Source: Pseudomonadota bacterium (GTDB lineage: Bacteria > Verrucomicrobiota > Verrucomicrobiia > Limisphaerales > SXTU01). From it: 45,908 nucleotides of DNA. The notes below the pieces were generated by a model. That model was not told where the DNA came from, searched no databases, and worked only from the letters and a program-made list of their open reading frames with translations. Positions 1 to 8,555 of the stretch are shown one piece after another (position 1 is the stretch's first letter; every line of letters begins with the position of its first letter). The stretch is from assembly GCA_009924135.1 (NCBI GenBank), contig RFSE01000026.1, forward strand, positions 1-45,908, written 5' to 3'. Made by a program: the position numbers and the translations under genes.

Positions 1-119
1 TCTTTGGCGATGACTGGTCGTGGGACGGAGTGCGCATCGCGGTCGAGCGGTTTGCGCGCGAGCAAAACCTGCGCGTCAGCTTCAGCGCAGACAAATGGCT
101 GTTGCGCAAAGCGGCATGA
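1..119 (+). CDS. C-terminal fragment of a class I SAM-dependent methyltransferase-like protein
   Basis: The third frame is open from the left edge and ends with TGA at 117-119. It reads FGDDWSWDGVRIAVERF followed by about 20 more residues. The 'GDD(Y/W)xWxGVxxAVxxF' pattern resembles the end of TylF/Methyltransf_24-type methyltransferases, where the conserved Asp pair sits near the active site. Only about 38 residues are present and the start lies outside the window, so the substrate cannot be told. A longer reading frame overlaps it in frame 1 (from 4), but that frame has low-complexity Ser/Cys/Arg content and looks like a shadow. The family call is moderate; that this is the coding frame is fairly likely. 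Confidence 0.5.
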   Translation, partial: FGDDWSWDGVRIAVERFAREQNLRVSFSADKWLLRKAA

Positions 120-194
120 TGGCACCGCGTGCTTCGCGCTTTCCACGCACGCCGCCGGATGTATCCTGACCGTCCTCAACCTGGACTCGCCGCT

Positions 195-1073
195 ATGACT
201 CGCAAACTTGCCCTTCTTCTTCTCCTCGCCGCCCTGCCTTTGGCCGGATGCGGCAAGATGAAGGAAAACATTCCCTTCCTGAAATCGAAGCCCGCCGCGA
301 CTCCGGCCCCGGCCCCGGTCGCGTCCCCGGCCTTGAATCCCGAGGTGGCCTATTTCCATCAGGAACTCAGCCCGCACGGCCGCTGGTTCCTCGTCGAGGA
401 TAACCAGTGGTGCTGGCAGCCCAGTGTTGCCGTTGGCAACGTCGAGTGGCGACCGTACTGGGATCGCGGCCATTGGGTTTACACGGACCAAGGCTGGTAT
501 TGGGCATCGGATTACCCTTGGGGCTGGGCGGCCTTTCACTACGGACGCTGGAACCTGCACCCGCGCCATGGCTGGATCTGGTATCCGGGTCGCGAGTGGT
601 CTTCGGCCTGGGTGGTCTGGCGGAATGGTGGCGAGTACTGCGGCTGGGCTCCCCTGCCCCACGGCGCGCATTATGATCAGGTCAACGCCCGGTTCATGTT
701 TAATGGCGTGGCGGTGGGGTTGAACTTCGATTTCGGCCTGGGCTGGCAGCACTTTAACTTCACGTACCTCCGCGAGATGGGCGAGTCAAACCGGCGGCGT
801 TTCGGAAGGGAATTTGAAGCGCGGAACGTGTTTGCCCAGACCACCATCGTAAACAACTACTCGGTCTCCCGCGTGACCGTGAACAACGTCCCGCAGACCC
901 ATGTCATCAACCATGGCATCAACCCGTCCTCCATTCATCCCACCAAGGGCTGGAGCACCGAACCAGTGAGGGTGCAGGAAATGCAAGCGCCGCCACCGAA
1001 TCGCGCCCACGAGAGCTACAACCGGGACAGCCGCACGCTGGATGTCTATCGCCCGCGCTGGGGCGGACGCTGA
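195..1073 (+). CDS. Trp-rich DUF6600-type lipoprotein
   Basis: This is a predicted lipoprotein of 292 residues. The start at ATG 195 gives a clean signal peptide, a basic MTRK then a Leu-rich core ending in the lipobox LAGC at about residues 15-18. An upstream in-frame ATG at 129 would put 22 residues before this signal and is rejected. After a Pro/Ala linker comes a block at about residues 50-170 packed with Trp, Gly and Tyr (GWYW, YPWGWAAFHYGRW, GWIWYPG, CGWAPLP). This matches the W-rich repeats of DUF6600 proteins, common in Verrucomicrobia and of unknown function. The C-terminal part is polar with an Asn/Val-rich segment. It is probably anchored at the cell envelope. No operon partner is visible; the next gene is convergent. 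Confidence 0.75.
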   Translation: MTRKLALLLLLAALPLAGCGKMKENIPFLKSKPAATPAPAPVASPALNPEVAYFHQELSPHGRWFLVEDNQWCWQPSVAVGNVEWRPYWDRGHWVYTDQGWYWASDYPWGWAAFHYGRWNLHPRHGWIWYPGREWSSAWVVWRNGGEYCGWAPLPHGAHYDQVNARFMFNGVAVGLNFDFGLGWQHFNFTYLREMGESNRRRFGREFEARNVFAQTTIVNNYSVSRVTVNNVPQTHVINHGINPSSIHPTKGWSTEPVRVQEMQAPPPNRAHESYNRDSRTLDVYRPRWGGR

Positions 1074-1186
1074 GTGCGCGGCGTCGAAATCCGGTTGGCG
1101 AGGAGCGCCCTTCACGCCAATTCAACGGGATATGTGCTCCGGGCGATGACGCCGCTTAAACGCCGCGCCACTGCCAGCTGCACTCG

Positions 1187-3280
1187 CTATTTGTTCTCCA
1201 TCTTCCACACGCCCTTCCAGCCGTCGTGCGGATAGGCGATGAGTTCATCGCAGCGATGGACCATGAGCTTGCTGGGGCCGTCGTTGAACTTTTCGGCCAA
1301 GCGGGTGAAGGTGGGCTTGGCCTCGGCAAATTTCCCGTCGGTGTAGAGGGCGAACGCGGTGTCCCAGTCGCGCACGAGGTCCGGGTAATTCGGTGGCGTG
1401 CGCGGGTTTTGGAGTTCCAGCAGTTCGACGGGTGTGCTCTTGCCTTTGACGATGACGCGGTCGAGCAGCCGGTGCGGTCCGGGACTCGTGAGCAGATTAA
1501 AAATTTCGCGCGAGACGAGCAGCGTGACGCCGTAATATTTGGTGAGCGCCTCGATGCGCGCCGCCTCGTTGATAGTGTCGCCGACAAGACCGAAGTCCAG
1601 GCGCTTGGCGGAACCCTTGTTGCCAAAGAGCACCGAGCCGCGATGCAGTGCGACGCCATAGCCGAAGAGGGCCTTGACCTCGGGGTTTTGCATGGCCTTG
1701 ACCTTCTCCATGCCGTCGATGAGTTCCATCGCGGCGCGGAGGGCTTGATCCGGTCCTTCGGGCTGGGGCTGCGGTGCCCCCCAGTAAGTAAGGAACTGGT
1801 CGCCGAGAAAGTGTTCGAGCGAGCCGTCCTGGCCCATGACGGCGTTGGTCTCGACCTCGAAAACCTGATTGAGCAATTTGAACATGCCGCCGGGGCCGAG
1901 CTTCTCGGCGAGCGGGGTCGAGTTGCGCAGGTCGGTAAGGAGAAGCGTGACTTCAGCGGCACGGGCTTCCATGGAGCCGGGGTTCGCGAGCACATACGCG
2001 CTTACTTTCGGGGAGAAGTACAGGTCCATGGTCTTGCGCAGCTCCTCCTTGGCCTTGCGTTCGACGACAAAATCGTAGAGCACGGTGCCAACCGCACAAA
2101 GGAGGAATACGATCAAAGGAATGCCCAGCGTTACAACCAGCCCGTGCTGACTGAACAAATAGAGCGCCAGGAGTGCATAGAGCAGTCCTAAACCTATCTG
2201 GGTGAGGAAACGCACCCAGGCATTGCGCATGACCCAGCAAAGGCCGGCCGCAAGGAAACCGGCGAGCACTATGCAAGCGCGGGCGGCGAAATTCGTCATG
2301 GGCCGGAGGAATTCGCCATGGAGGGCGGCATTGACGATGTTCAAGTGGACTTCAGGACCGGGCATCAGTTCCCTGGCCATGGGCGTGCGATGGTAATCTT
2401 TAAGCAGTTCCACAATGGGTCCGACGAGTACAAACTTGTCCTTGAAGAAGGCCCCATTTTGATAACGAGTCTGCCAGAATCGTTCGCTGAAGATTTCGTT
2501 GAGCTTGTGGTAGGGAAACCCCCTCTGAGGTCCTTCAGTATAACGGAAATACTGGCCGAATTCCTTGGGCGGAAGTGCATCAGCTCGTCCCAAGATTTGA
2601 AGTGCCCGGGCAGCAATCGAATATTGGAAACGATCATTGGGATGCTCCTTCTGAGGCAGATCCAGCTTGAGCATGGCGCTCGTCTCAGAAACGCGAAACC
2701 TCGCTTCACGCACCACTTTATCGTCACCGGGCCAGATGGTTGCGTAAGCAATCCGGTCGTCGTAAAACAAGTCGCCTTCAGGCACCGGTATGAGCGTGTT
2801 GTTCGGTGCCTCATAAACCAGGCCGACGCCGGATTCCTTTTCCGAGTCTCCGTAAATGAAGCTGATCGCCACCTTGCCACGATACTTGCGCAGAACTTCC
2901 GCCAGACGCTCGTCGTTCTCCATCTGTTTTTTGAACACGATATCGAACACGATTCCCTTGGCCCCGGATTGCATGAGCCGCTCAACCAGCAGCGCCCACA
3001 TCTCGCGAGACCAGGGGTAGTCATCGCGTAGCAGCTCCAGCGCTTTCGATTTGGCATCCACCGCACCGTAGGCGTCCTCGGAAAAACCATCCGTGTAACT
3101 GAGCCGTTCGAAGCCGATCAAAACGAGGTTGGTGTTGGCCGGGGTCAGGCGGCCATTTTTGTAGAGAGCTTCCTGAGCGTAGGTCTCAGCATCACGCAAC
3201 GCCTTTTGCAACCAGAGGAAGTTGTAGTCGTTGATGAGCCAAACCACCAAGGTAAGGCAGGCGCAGATACCAGCCAGCAC
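1187..3280 (-). CDS. CHASE2-domain class III adenylate/guanylate cyclase
   Basis: This membrane sensor cyclase is 697 residues long. A first hydrophobic helix at residues 1-18 is followed by an extracytoplasmic CHASE2 domain to about residue 320, with typical TxxNLVLIGF and KGIVFDIVF segments. Three transmembrane helices at about 325-405 lead into a short coiled linker (ERKAKEELRKTMDLYF) and a class III cyclase domain at about 435-620. The metal-binding Asp residues are visible in LLLTDLRN and FLGDQFL, and the transition-state Asn/Arg pair in DTINEAAR. The usual purine-reading Lys before FIGD is His here (EHFLGD), so ATP versus GTP preference is open. The start is GTG at 3280; an in-frame TAA at 3293-3295 separates it from an in-frame ATG at 3316. 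It is divergent from the FecR-adhesin gene across about 77 bp, so the two probably share control. Confidence 0.88.
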   Translation of the reverse strand: MLAGICACLTLVVWLINDYNFLWLQKALRDAETYAQEALYKNGRLTPANTNLVLIGFERLSYTDGFSEDAYGAVDAKSKALELLRDDYPWSREMWALLVERLMQSGAKGIVFDIVFKKQMENDERLAEVLRKYRGKVAISFIYGDSEKESGVGLVYEAPNNTLIPVPEGDLFYDDRIAYATIWPGDDKVVREARFRVSETSAMLKLDLPQKEHPNDRFQYSIAARALQILGRADALPPKEFGQYFRYTEGPQRGFPYHKLNEIFSERFWQTRYQNGAFFKDKFVLVGPIVELLKDYHRTPMARELMPGPEVHLNIVNAALHGEFLRPMTNFAARACIVLAGFLAAGLCWVMRNAWVRFLTQIGLGLLYALLALYLFSQHGLVVTLGIPLIVFLLCAVGTVLYDFVVERKAKEELRKTMDLYFSPKVSAYVLANPGSMEARAAEVTLLLTDLRNSTPLAEKLGPGGMFKLLNQVFEVETNAVMGQDGSLEHFLGDQFLTYWGAPQPQPEGPDQALRAAMELIDGMEKVKAMQNPEVKALFGYGVALHRGSVLFGNKGSAKRLDFGLVGDTINEAARIEALTKYYGVTLLVSREIFNLLTSPGPHRLLDRVIVKGKSTPVELLELQNPRTPPNYPDLVRDWDTAFALYTDGKFAEAKPTFTRLAEKFNDGPSKLMVHRCDELIAYPHDGWKGVWKMENK

Positions 3281-3357
3281 CCACTGCCGAGATTAACTTT
3301 TTGATGTGCCGAGCATTATCGTTGCCTCCACTTTAGGCGCGGACCAAGCTCTTGACC

Positions 3358-6168
3358 ATGAAGTTTTTATCCTTCCTTTCGCTCGGGTTGATGGGCGTGT
3401 CCCAGCTATGGGGCGCGGACCTGTCCCAGTCAACTTTTTCGCAGGTGGTGAAGGACGTGAAGGTGGTGTCGCGGGCTAACGAGACCACTTCCACCGCCAA
3501 GGTGAATGACTTGTTCAAATCACCTGATTTGATCCGTACCGGTGCGGATTCACTGGCTGAGCTGATTGCCGATGACAAAACCATCACCCGCGTGGGGGCC
3601 AACACGGTATTCTCCTTCGAGAAGGCTGGCCGGGCCATCAACCTCGAACAAGGGAGCGTGCTTTTCCATTCTCCCAAGGGCAAAGGGGGTGGCACCATCC
3701 GCAGCAAGGGCGCTTCCGCCGCCGTACTGGGCACGACCATCGTTGTGACTGCGACCGAAGGCGGCGGCTTCAAAGCCATCCTGCTCGAAGGCAAGGGCCA
3801 GATCACCCTGCCCAATGGCGATTTCCGAGTGCTTACCGCCGGCCAGGTGACCTTCGTTCTTCCCGGCTCCCGCACGTTTGGCCCGACGTTGAACATCAAC
3901 CTCGGCAAGCTGGTGGAAAGCTCGCGTCTGGTGCAGGGCTTTGAGAAGGAGCTGCCCTCCAAGCCAATCATCCAGGTGGAAATCGAACGGCAAAACACCC
4001 TCATCACCACCGGCCAAGCACAAGATACCAAGCTGCTGGTCGGCAACAAGGCCACCAAGGACGAAGTCACCGTGGTGGACCAGTCGCTGGTGAACATTGC
4101 CGTGTCACAAAAATCACGCGAACAGTTGATCACCGAAGCCAAGCAACGTGATGTCGTCATCGACCAGCCACAGCCGCCGGCGGACAATGTCTTCCCCGCC
4201 CCCGCGTTTGCCTTTGATATTCGCGCCCTGGGCAACGTGCCGCGCAGCGGCCTCGTCGCCAATAACATCACCATCACGACGCCTGCCATAAACCTTTCCC
4301 CGTATCTCGCGGAGACGGATTTCACGTTCGGCGCGCAGGATTCCATCAATATTCTCGGCACCGCACTGGAGATTTTTGGCACGAATTCGCCGGGCACTTC
4401 CCCGAACCTGCGCAAGGTCATCCTCGCCGCTCGGAACGGCATTACCATAGCCCCCGGCACCTCGATCAGCGCGCGCGGCGTAGGCGACCTGCAACTGCTC
4501 ACGGACGCCGGCATGGATTACCACGGTGTCACCTTCTATAATCCCGATGGCACGGTCACGTTGCAGGCGGCCGGGCAGGTGGTCTTGAATGGGGGTGGCG
4601 TTCCGACCATGGGAGAAAGCCCGCTGACGCAGGGTTTCTCGGTTCAAGGCAGTGGGGTGACCGTGTTGGACGCGCTGTTCTGCGTCTCCGGTGCAGGGTA
4701 CCTCACCGCCACCAACGGGGCGGTGGTGCTCAGCGGAAGCCGCGTTTTCGCGGACACCATTGATCTCGCGGCGCAAACCAGCTTGATCGTCAGTGGTGCC
4801 ACCGTCAGCGCAAATACAAAAATCTCCGGCATCGCCCGGCAGGATCTAAATGCCACCGGTGGCTCCTTCTCCGTGAATCAGTCCAGCGGCACGGTGGAAC
4901 TCGGCGCTTACGGAGCCGGCAGTGTCGATGGGACCAGCTTCACCGGGCACCGCATTACGCTGGCTATCGGCACGACGTTGAGCCTGAAGAATGCCACCGT
5001 GAGCGGCACGGATAACTTCGCCGCCAGTTCCGGACAGGACATGACGCTGCAGGGTGGCAGCTACGCCAGCAAGACCGACGGCAGCGTTTCGTTCACCTCC
5101 GGTGGCTCCATCGCCGCCAGCGGCACGACCGTCAATTCCGCGCTGCCCATCTTCAACGCGACCGATGATCTTACACTGGCCCCCGTCACCGCCAACGGGT
5201 TCAAAGCACTCGCAGCGAGTGCCGGCCGGGACGTCTCCGTCACGGGCGGCAGTTATACGGCCGCCACCTCACCCACGCCAACCGCGGCAGCCTTTGACGC
5301 CGGGCGGGATCTGAGTGCCGCGAACACCTCGGTCAGCGCCGATGGCATCACCTTCTCCGCCACCCAGGGTGCGGTCTCGCTGAACAATGTCACTGCCAAC
5401 GCCGCCACTTCCTTCAGTGCGGTCAGTGGCACTGACCTCACCCTCAATGGTGGTGCCACCACCGTCTCGGGCACCCCAGGCACGGCGCAAATCACAGCCG
5501 GCCGCGACCTCACGGCCACCAGCACGACCGTCACTGCTGGCACCGTGGGGCTTACCGCCACCGCCGGTTCTGCCACGCTCAATGCGCTCACCGCCACGGC
5601 CGCTTCCGCTGTGAACGTCAGTGCGCAAACCGACGCCACGCTGACGAGCAGCACGGTGAGCGCCTCGGGTACCGACGGCACCGCCACCCTGACTGCCGGT
5701 GGCAGCGCGACCCTGACGGACACCAGTCTCTCCGCCAAGACCGTCACGCTGGCTGCGACCACCGGGTCGCTCACTTGCAACAACCCGACCGTCAGCAAAT
5801 TTACGACCTTGAATGTCAATGCCAGTCAGAATCTCACGGTCGCAAATGGCACCCTTGCAGGTTTGGCCATCGCCCAAAACAACTCCGCCAATTTTTCCGC
5901 CGGCGATACGCTCTCGGTCAGCGGCACCACGCTCTCCGGGGTCGGGAACATTTCGTGGAGCGCCCGGACTTTGAATCTCCAGAACATCAATTTCCCCGGC
6001 GGCAGCACCGTCAATCTTTACTCACAGCTTGGCCAGCTCGCTCCCAACGCGAACACCGGGGCCGCGTCTGTGCCGGGATTTGTAAACTTCATCCTCAACG
6101 TGAATTACAACGGCAACCCGGCCCAGCTTTACGTGGGCAGCACGGTCAATATTGCCACCCGCCGTTAA
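3358..6168 (+). CDS. FecR-domain secreted protein with long beta-helix repeat region
   Basis: This is an exported protein of 936 residues. ATG 3358 gives the signal peptide MKFLSFLSLGLMGVSQLWGA; a TTG two codons earlier is less likely. Residues 30-165 form a FecR domain (iron-siderophore sensor-type fold, seen as GADSLAELIADDKTITRVG, then GSVLFHSPKG and VLGTTIVV). A linker to about 290 precedes some 640 residues of short Thr/Ser/Ala/Gly-rich strands (ATLTSSTVSASG, AGRDLTATSTTVTAGT) that repeat roughly every 25-30 residues, as in right-handed beta-helices of filamentous-haemagglutinin-type adhesins. It ends NIATRR with no sorting tail. The next gene starts 15 bp downstream and is a likely partner. 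An adhesin or matrix role is inference; FecR here is probably a structural or ligand domain, not a sigma regulator, since no sigma factor is nearby. Confidence 0.8.
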   Translation: MKFLSFLSLGLMGVSQLWGADLSQSTFSQVVKDVKVVSRANETTSTAKVNDLFKSPDLIRTGADSLAELIADDKTITRVGANTVFSFEKAGRAINLEQGSVLFHSPKGKGGGTIRSKGASAAVLGTTIVVTATEGGGFKAILLEGKGQITLPNGDFRVLTAGQVTFVLPGSRTFGPTLNINLGKLVESSRLVQGFEKELPSKPIIQVEIERQNTLITTGQAQDTKLLVGNKATKDEVTVVDQSLVNIAVSQKSREQLITEAKQRDVVIDQPQPPADNVFPAPAFAFDIRALGNVPRSGLVANNITITTPAINLSPYLAETDFTFGAQDSINILGTALEIFGTNSPGTSPNLRKVILAARNGITIAPGTSISARGVGDLQLLTDAGMDYHGVTFYNPDGTVTLQAAGQVVLNGGGVPTMGESPLTQGFSVQGSGVTVLDALFCVSGAGYLTATNGAVVLSGSRVFADTIDLAAQTSLIVSGATVSANTKISGIARQDLNATGGSFSVNQSSGTVELGAYGAGSVDGTSFTGHRITLAIGTTLSLKNATVSGTDNFAASSGQDMTLQGGSYASKTDGSVSFTSGGSIAASGTTVNSALPIFNATDDLTLAPVTANGFKALAASAGRDVSVTGGSYTAATSPTPTAAAFDAGRDLSAANTSVSADGITFSATQGAVSLNNVTANAATSFSAVSGTDLTLNGGATTVSGTPGTAQITAGRDLTATSTTVTAGTVGLTATAGSATLNALTATAASAVNVSAQTDATLTSSTVSASGTDGTATLTAGGSATLTDTSLSAKTVTLAATTGSLTCNNPTVSKFTTLNVNASQNLTVANGTLAGLAIAQNNSANFSAGDTLSVSGTTLSGVGNISWSARTLNLQNINFPGGSTVNLYSQLGQLAPNANTGAASVPGFVNFILNVNYNGNPAQLYVGSTVNIATRR

Positions 6169-6183
6169 CGAACCTTTTTTCGC

Positions 6184-7218
6184 ATGATGCGCCCCTCCCT
6201 GCCCCTGCTTGCCGGTGCCGTTTGTCTGGCCGCTGGTTCCCTTGCCCACGCTCAAAATGCGCCCCGCGTGGACCAGGCTGATGCCTTCAAACGCCAGCAG
6301 GAGCTGGATCAAAAGCTGCGTGAAGCCACCACTCCCGGCGGCGCGACCGTGGACGCGCCTGAGCTGTTCCAAGGCGAACTCAAGGATGTCGGCCCGCAAT
6401 CCATCCTCAAGATGAAGCAGCAACGCCAGCTCTTCGAGGTGACGTTGGACAGCCAGTACGTTTATACGTCCAACCAAAACCTCTCCGAGCAGGCCCATGG
6501 CACGACGCTCTTCGTCAATACCGCCCAAGTAGCTCTCACGCCGCTTCCTTACCAGACAAGCCATGGGGTCATGGCTCCGCGTCTGGGCTATCGTCACCAG
6601 TGGTTCAACTATGGACTCGGTGACACGCCTGGCTCCAAGGGCGATTTCGACTTTGCAATGCAGGCGGTCTTTGGCGATGTGCGGTGGGCCTTCCGGCAGG
6701 ACTGGGTGGCGGAAGCCGGGGTCGAGTGGTCCCGCCTGCTGAATGAGGTTGAAGGCCCTCCGAAGCTGGACCGCCATCAGTTCTACAGCGAATGGTTGCC
6801 CCGGTTCGGCGTTACGCGCACCCTGGCCCTGAGCGAGACCAAGACTTTCACCTTCGCCTGGCAGATCAATTACCACTTATCCGATACGCCTTCGGTGGTG
6901 CCCACGGCCGTTTCAGGCATCCCGCGCAGCACCAACGACCGGATGGACAACTCGTTCATCGCGGCTTACACGCATGTCTTTGGCCCGAACCTCTCGGTCC
7001 AGCCCTATTACCGGCTCTTGCTTACGCGTTACGGGGGGCAGGATGCGCGCTTTGACTACCTTCACAGCTTCGGCCTGTCGGCTTATGTCCCGGTGGCCAA
7101 GAACGTCAGCCTGCGAACTTTCCTCTCCTACGAAATCAAGGACTCCGACGCGCCGCTCGTGCCCGACTACCGCAAGTTCGACATCGGTGGCGGATTGAAT
7201 CTCACTGTGCGGTTCTGA
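6184..7218 (+). CDS. Outer-membrane beta-barrel-like protein, partner of the FecR protein
   Basis: The product is 344 residues with a signal peptide (MMRPSLPLLAGAVCLAAGSLAHA). A charged helical stretch with many Gln/Glu/Lys follows at about 35-80. The rest alternates aromatic and polar residues as in an outer-membrane barrel (FEVTLDSQYVYTSN, TFAWQINYHLSD, SVQPYYRLLLTRYGG) and ends LNLTVRF, a terminal aromatic residue typical of barrel proteins recognised by Bam. No POTRA domain is evident, so it is not a classical two-partner TpsB transporter. It begins 15 bp after the FecR/beta-helix gene and is almost certainly co-transcribed with it. A role in anchoring or exporting that protein is inference. 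ATG 6187 is an equally possible start. Confidence 0.65.
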   Translation: MMRPSLPLLAGAVCLAAGSLAHAQNAPRVDQADAFKRQQELDQKLREATTPGGATVDAPELFQGELKDVGPQSILKMKQQRQLFEVTLDSQYVYTSNQNLSEQAHGTTLFVNTAQVALTPLPYQTSHGVMAPRLGYRHQWFNYGLGDTPGSKGDFDFAMQAVFGDVRWAFRQDWVAEAGVEWSRLLNEVEGPPKLDRHQFYSEWLPRFGVTRTLALSETKTFTFAWQINYHLSDTPSVVPTAVSGIPRSTNDRMDNSFIAAYTHVFGPNLSVQPYYRLLLTRYGGQDARFDYLHSFGLSAYVPVAKNVSLRTFLSYEIKDSDAPLVPDYRKFDIGGGLNLTVRF

Positions 7219-7241
7219 TTTTGCCGCAAAGCCCGACTGCG

Positions 7242-8534
7242 TCAGGCCGGCGGAACTTTGGCCTGCCAGTCGTTCAGCACGCGCTCCCCGGCGGTTGCAT
7301 CCACGCCCAGTTGCTCCAGTGCTTCGCCGATCAGGTAGAGTGATCCGGCGATGACGACCAACGGCGCGTCCGCCAGTCCTGCCATCGCCCCGGCAACTGA
7401 CTCGTGTGCAGTGACCCGGGCTGCCGGGTTGGCCTTCTGGCAAAGTTCCGCGAGCACCGCCGGAGCCAGTGACCGGTTGCTGCTCACCCGCACCGCCCCG
7501 ATGCGGTCCGTCAGCGGAGCCAGCGATTGGCACATGAGTTCACAGTCCTTGTCCGCGAGCATGCCGAGCACGAGAGCGAACGGCTTGGCGGCTAAGTCTG
7601 ATTGCAGCGACGCCACCAGCGCCTGCATGCCGTCCAGGTTGTGCGCTCCATCGAGAAGGAATTCCCTGTCGCCCGCCTTCACGGTTTGCAGCCGCCCAGC
7701 CCAGCGCACCATCTGCAACCCACGCTGCAACGCGGTCTCGCTAACGGGTAATTGCGCCTGCAAGGCTTTGACCACGGCCGCCGCCAAGGCCGCATTCCGT
7801 AACTGATGTGCCCCGCGCAATGCCACCGGTGCGGCGGTCTCCGGCCCGGCAACCAGCGGGGCGTTGACAACGGTAAGCTCCGCCTCCAGCCGGTCGGCGG
7901 TCGCCCGTATCACCTCGATCGCCGCCGGCGCATCCGCCGCCGTGAGAGCTGGCACGCCGGGCTTGATGATGCCGGCCTTCTCCGCCGCGATCTTAGCCAG
8001 CGTGTCACCCAGCCACTGCTGGTGATCCAGCGCGATGTTCGTGATGACGCTGGCCAGCGGCGTCACAATGTTCGTCGCATCCAACCGCCCGCCCAGGCCC
8101 GTTTCCCAGATCACCAAATCGCACCGCTGCTCCGCGAAGTATTTCAGCGCCATCACCGTGACGAACTCAAAGAAAGTGACCGGCGAAGCCTCAGCTTCCC
8201 CGCTGAAAACTGAAAACTGAAAACTGAAAACTTCTTCCACCAACCGCGCCACCTCCGCCTCCGAAATCAGCACCCGGTTCACCTGCATCCGTTCGCGAAA
8301 CGACACCAGATGCGGCGACGTGAACAGCCCCACACGCAACCCCGCTGCCCGGTAGATGCTTTCGAGCATCGCACACGTCGAGCCTTTGCCATTGGTGCCC
8401 GCGATGTGGATGAAGCGGAGTTGGTCCTGCGGATTACCCAGCGCCGCGGCCAGCCGCCGCGTGGGTTCCAACCCGAAACGCGCGCCGAAGACGGCGAGTC
8501 CGTGCAAGTGGGCCAGGGCTTCCGCGTAAGTCAT
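7242..8534 (-). CDS. folC: Folylpolyglutamate synthase / dihydrofolate synthase
   Basis: This cytoplasmic ATP-dependent Mur-ligase-family enzyme adds glutamate to dihydropteroate and folates. Its 430 residues match the family length. The P-loop HIAGTNGKGSTCAMLES lies at about 43-59, followed by GLFTSPHLVSFRERMQ, ETGLGGRLDATN and the ITNIALDHQQWLGDT segment. The C-terminal half carries LLDGAHNLDGM and VLGMLADKD. The start is ATG 8534, 21 bp downstream of the tlyA stop on the same strand, so both are likely in one transcript. At about residues 102-110 the frame reads FSFQFSVFS, encoded by four perfect 7-bp units (8203-8230). This is an in-frame insertion in a variable loop before the PVTFFEF motif. 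It is convergent with the barrel gene, 23 bp apart. Confidence 0.95.
   Translation of the reverse strand: MTYAEALAHLHGLAVFGARFGLEPTRRLAAALGNPQDQLRFIHIAGTNGKGSTCAMLESIYRAAGLRVGLFTSPHLVSFRERMQVNRVLISEAEVARLVEEVFSFQFSVFSGEAEASPVTFFEFVTVMALKYFAEQRCDLVIWETGLGGRLDATNIVTPLASVITNIALDHQQWLGDTLAKIAAEKAGIIKPGVPALTAADAPAAIEVIRATADRLEAELTVVNAPLVAGPETAAPVALRGAHQLRNAALAAAVVKALQAQLPVSETALQRGLQMVRWAGRLQTVKAGDREFLLDGAHNLDGMQALVASLQSDLAAKPFALVLGMLADKDCELMCQSLAPLTDRIGAVRVSSNRSLAPAVLAELCQKANPAARVTAHESVAGAMAGLADAPLVVIAGSLYLIGEALEQLGVDATAGERVLNDWQAKVPPA
8203..8230. repeat. Heptanucleotide tandem repeat inside folC
   Basis: Four perfect head-to-tail copies of CTGAAAA (plus strand) lie within the folC frame and encode the FSFQFSVFS stretch on the minus strand. 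Twenty-eight bases is not a multiple of three, so gain or loss of one unit would shift the frame of folC. Confidence 0.9.
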
Positions 8535-8555
8535 CGCCAGGGAAACGTGCCTTGA

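Noticed and set aside
1074..1186. Rho-independent terminator between the convergent lipoprotein and cyclase genes
   Set aside because: GCGGCGTC and GACGCCGC are inverted but about 60 bp apart with no T-run.
3333..4514. 393-codon minus-strand open frame over the FecR gene
   Set aside because: It is a mirror frame of a GC-rich gene with Ser/Arg/Val-heavy composition and no recognisable motif, while the plus strand has a signal peptide and FecR domain.
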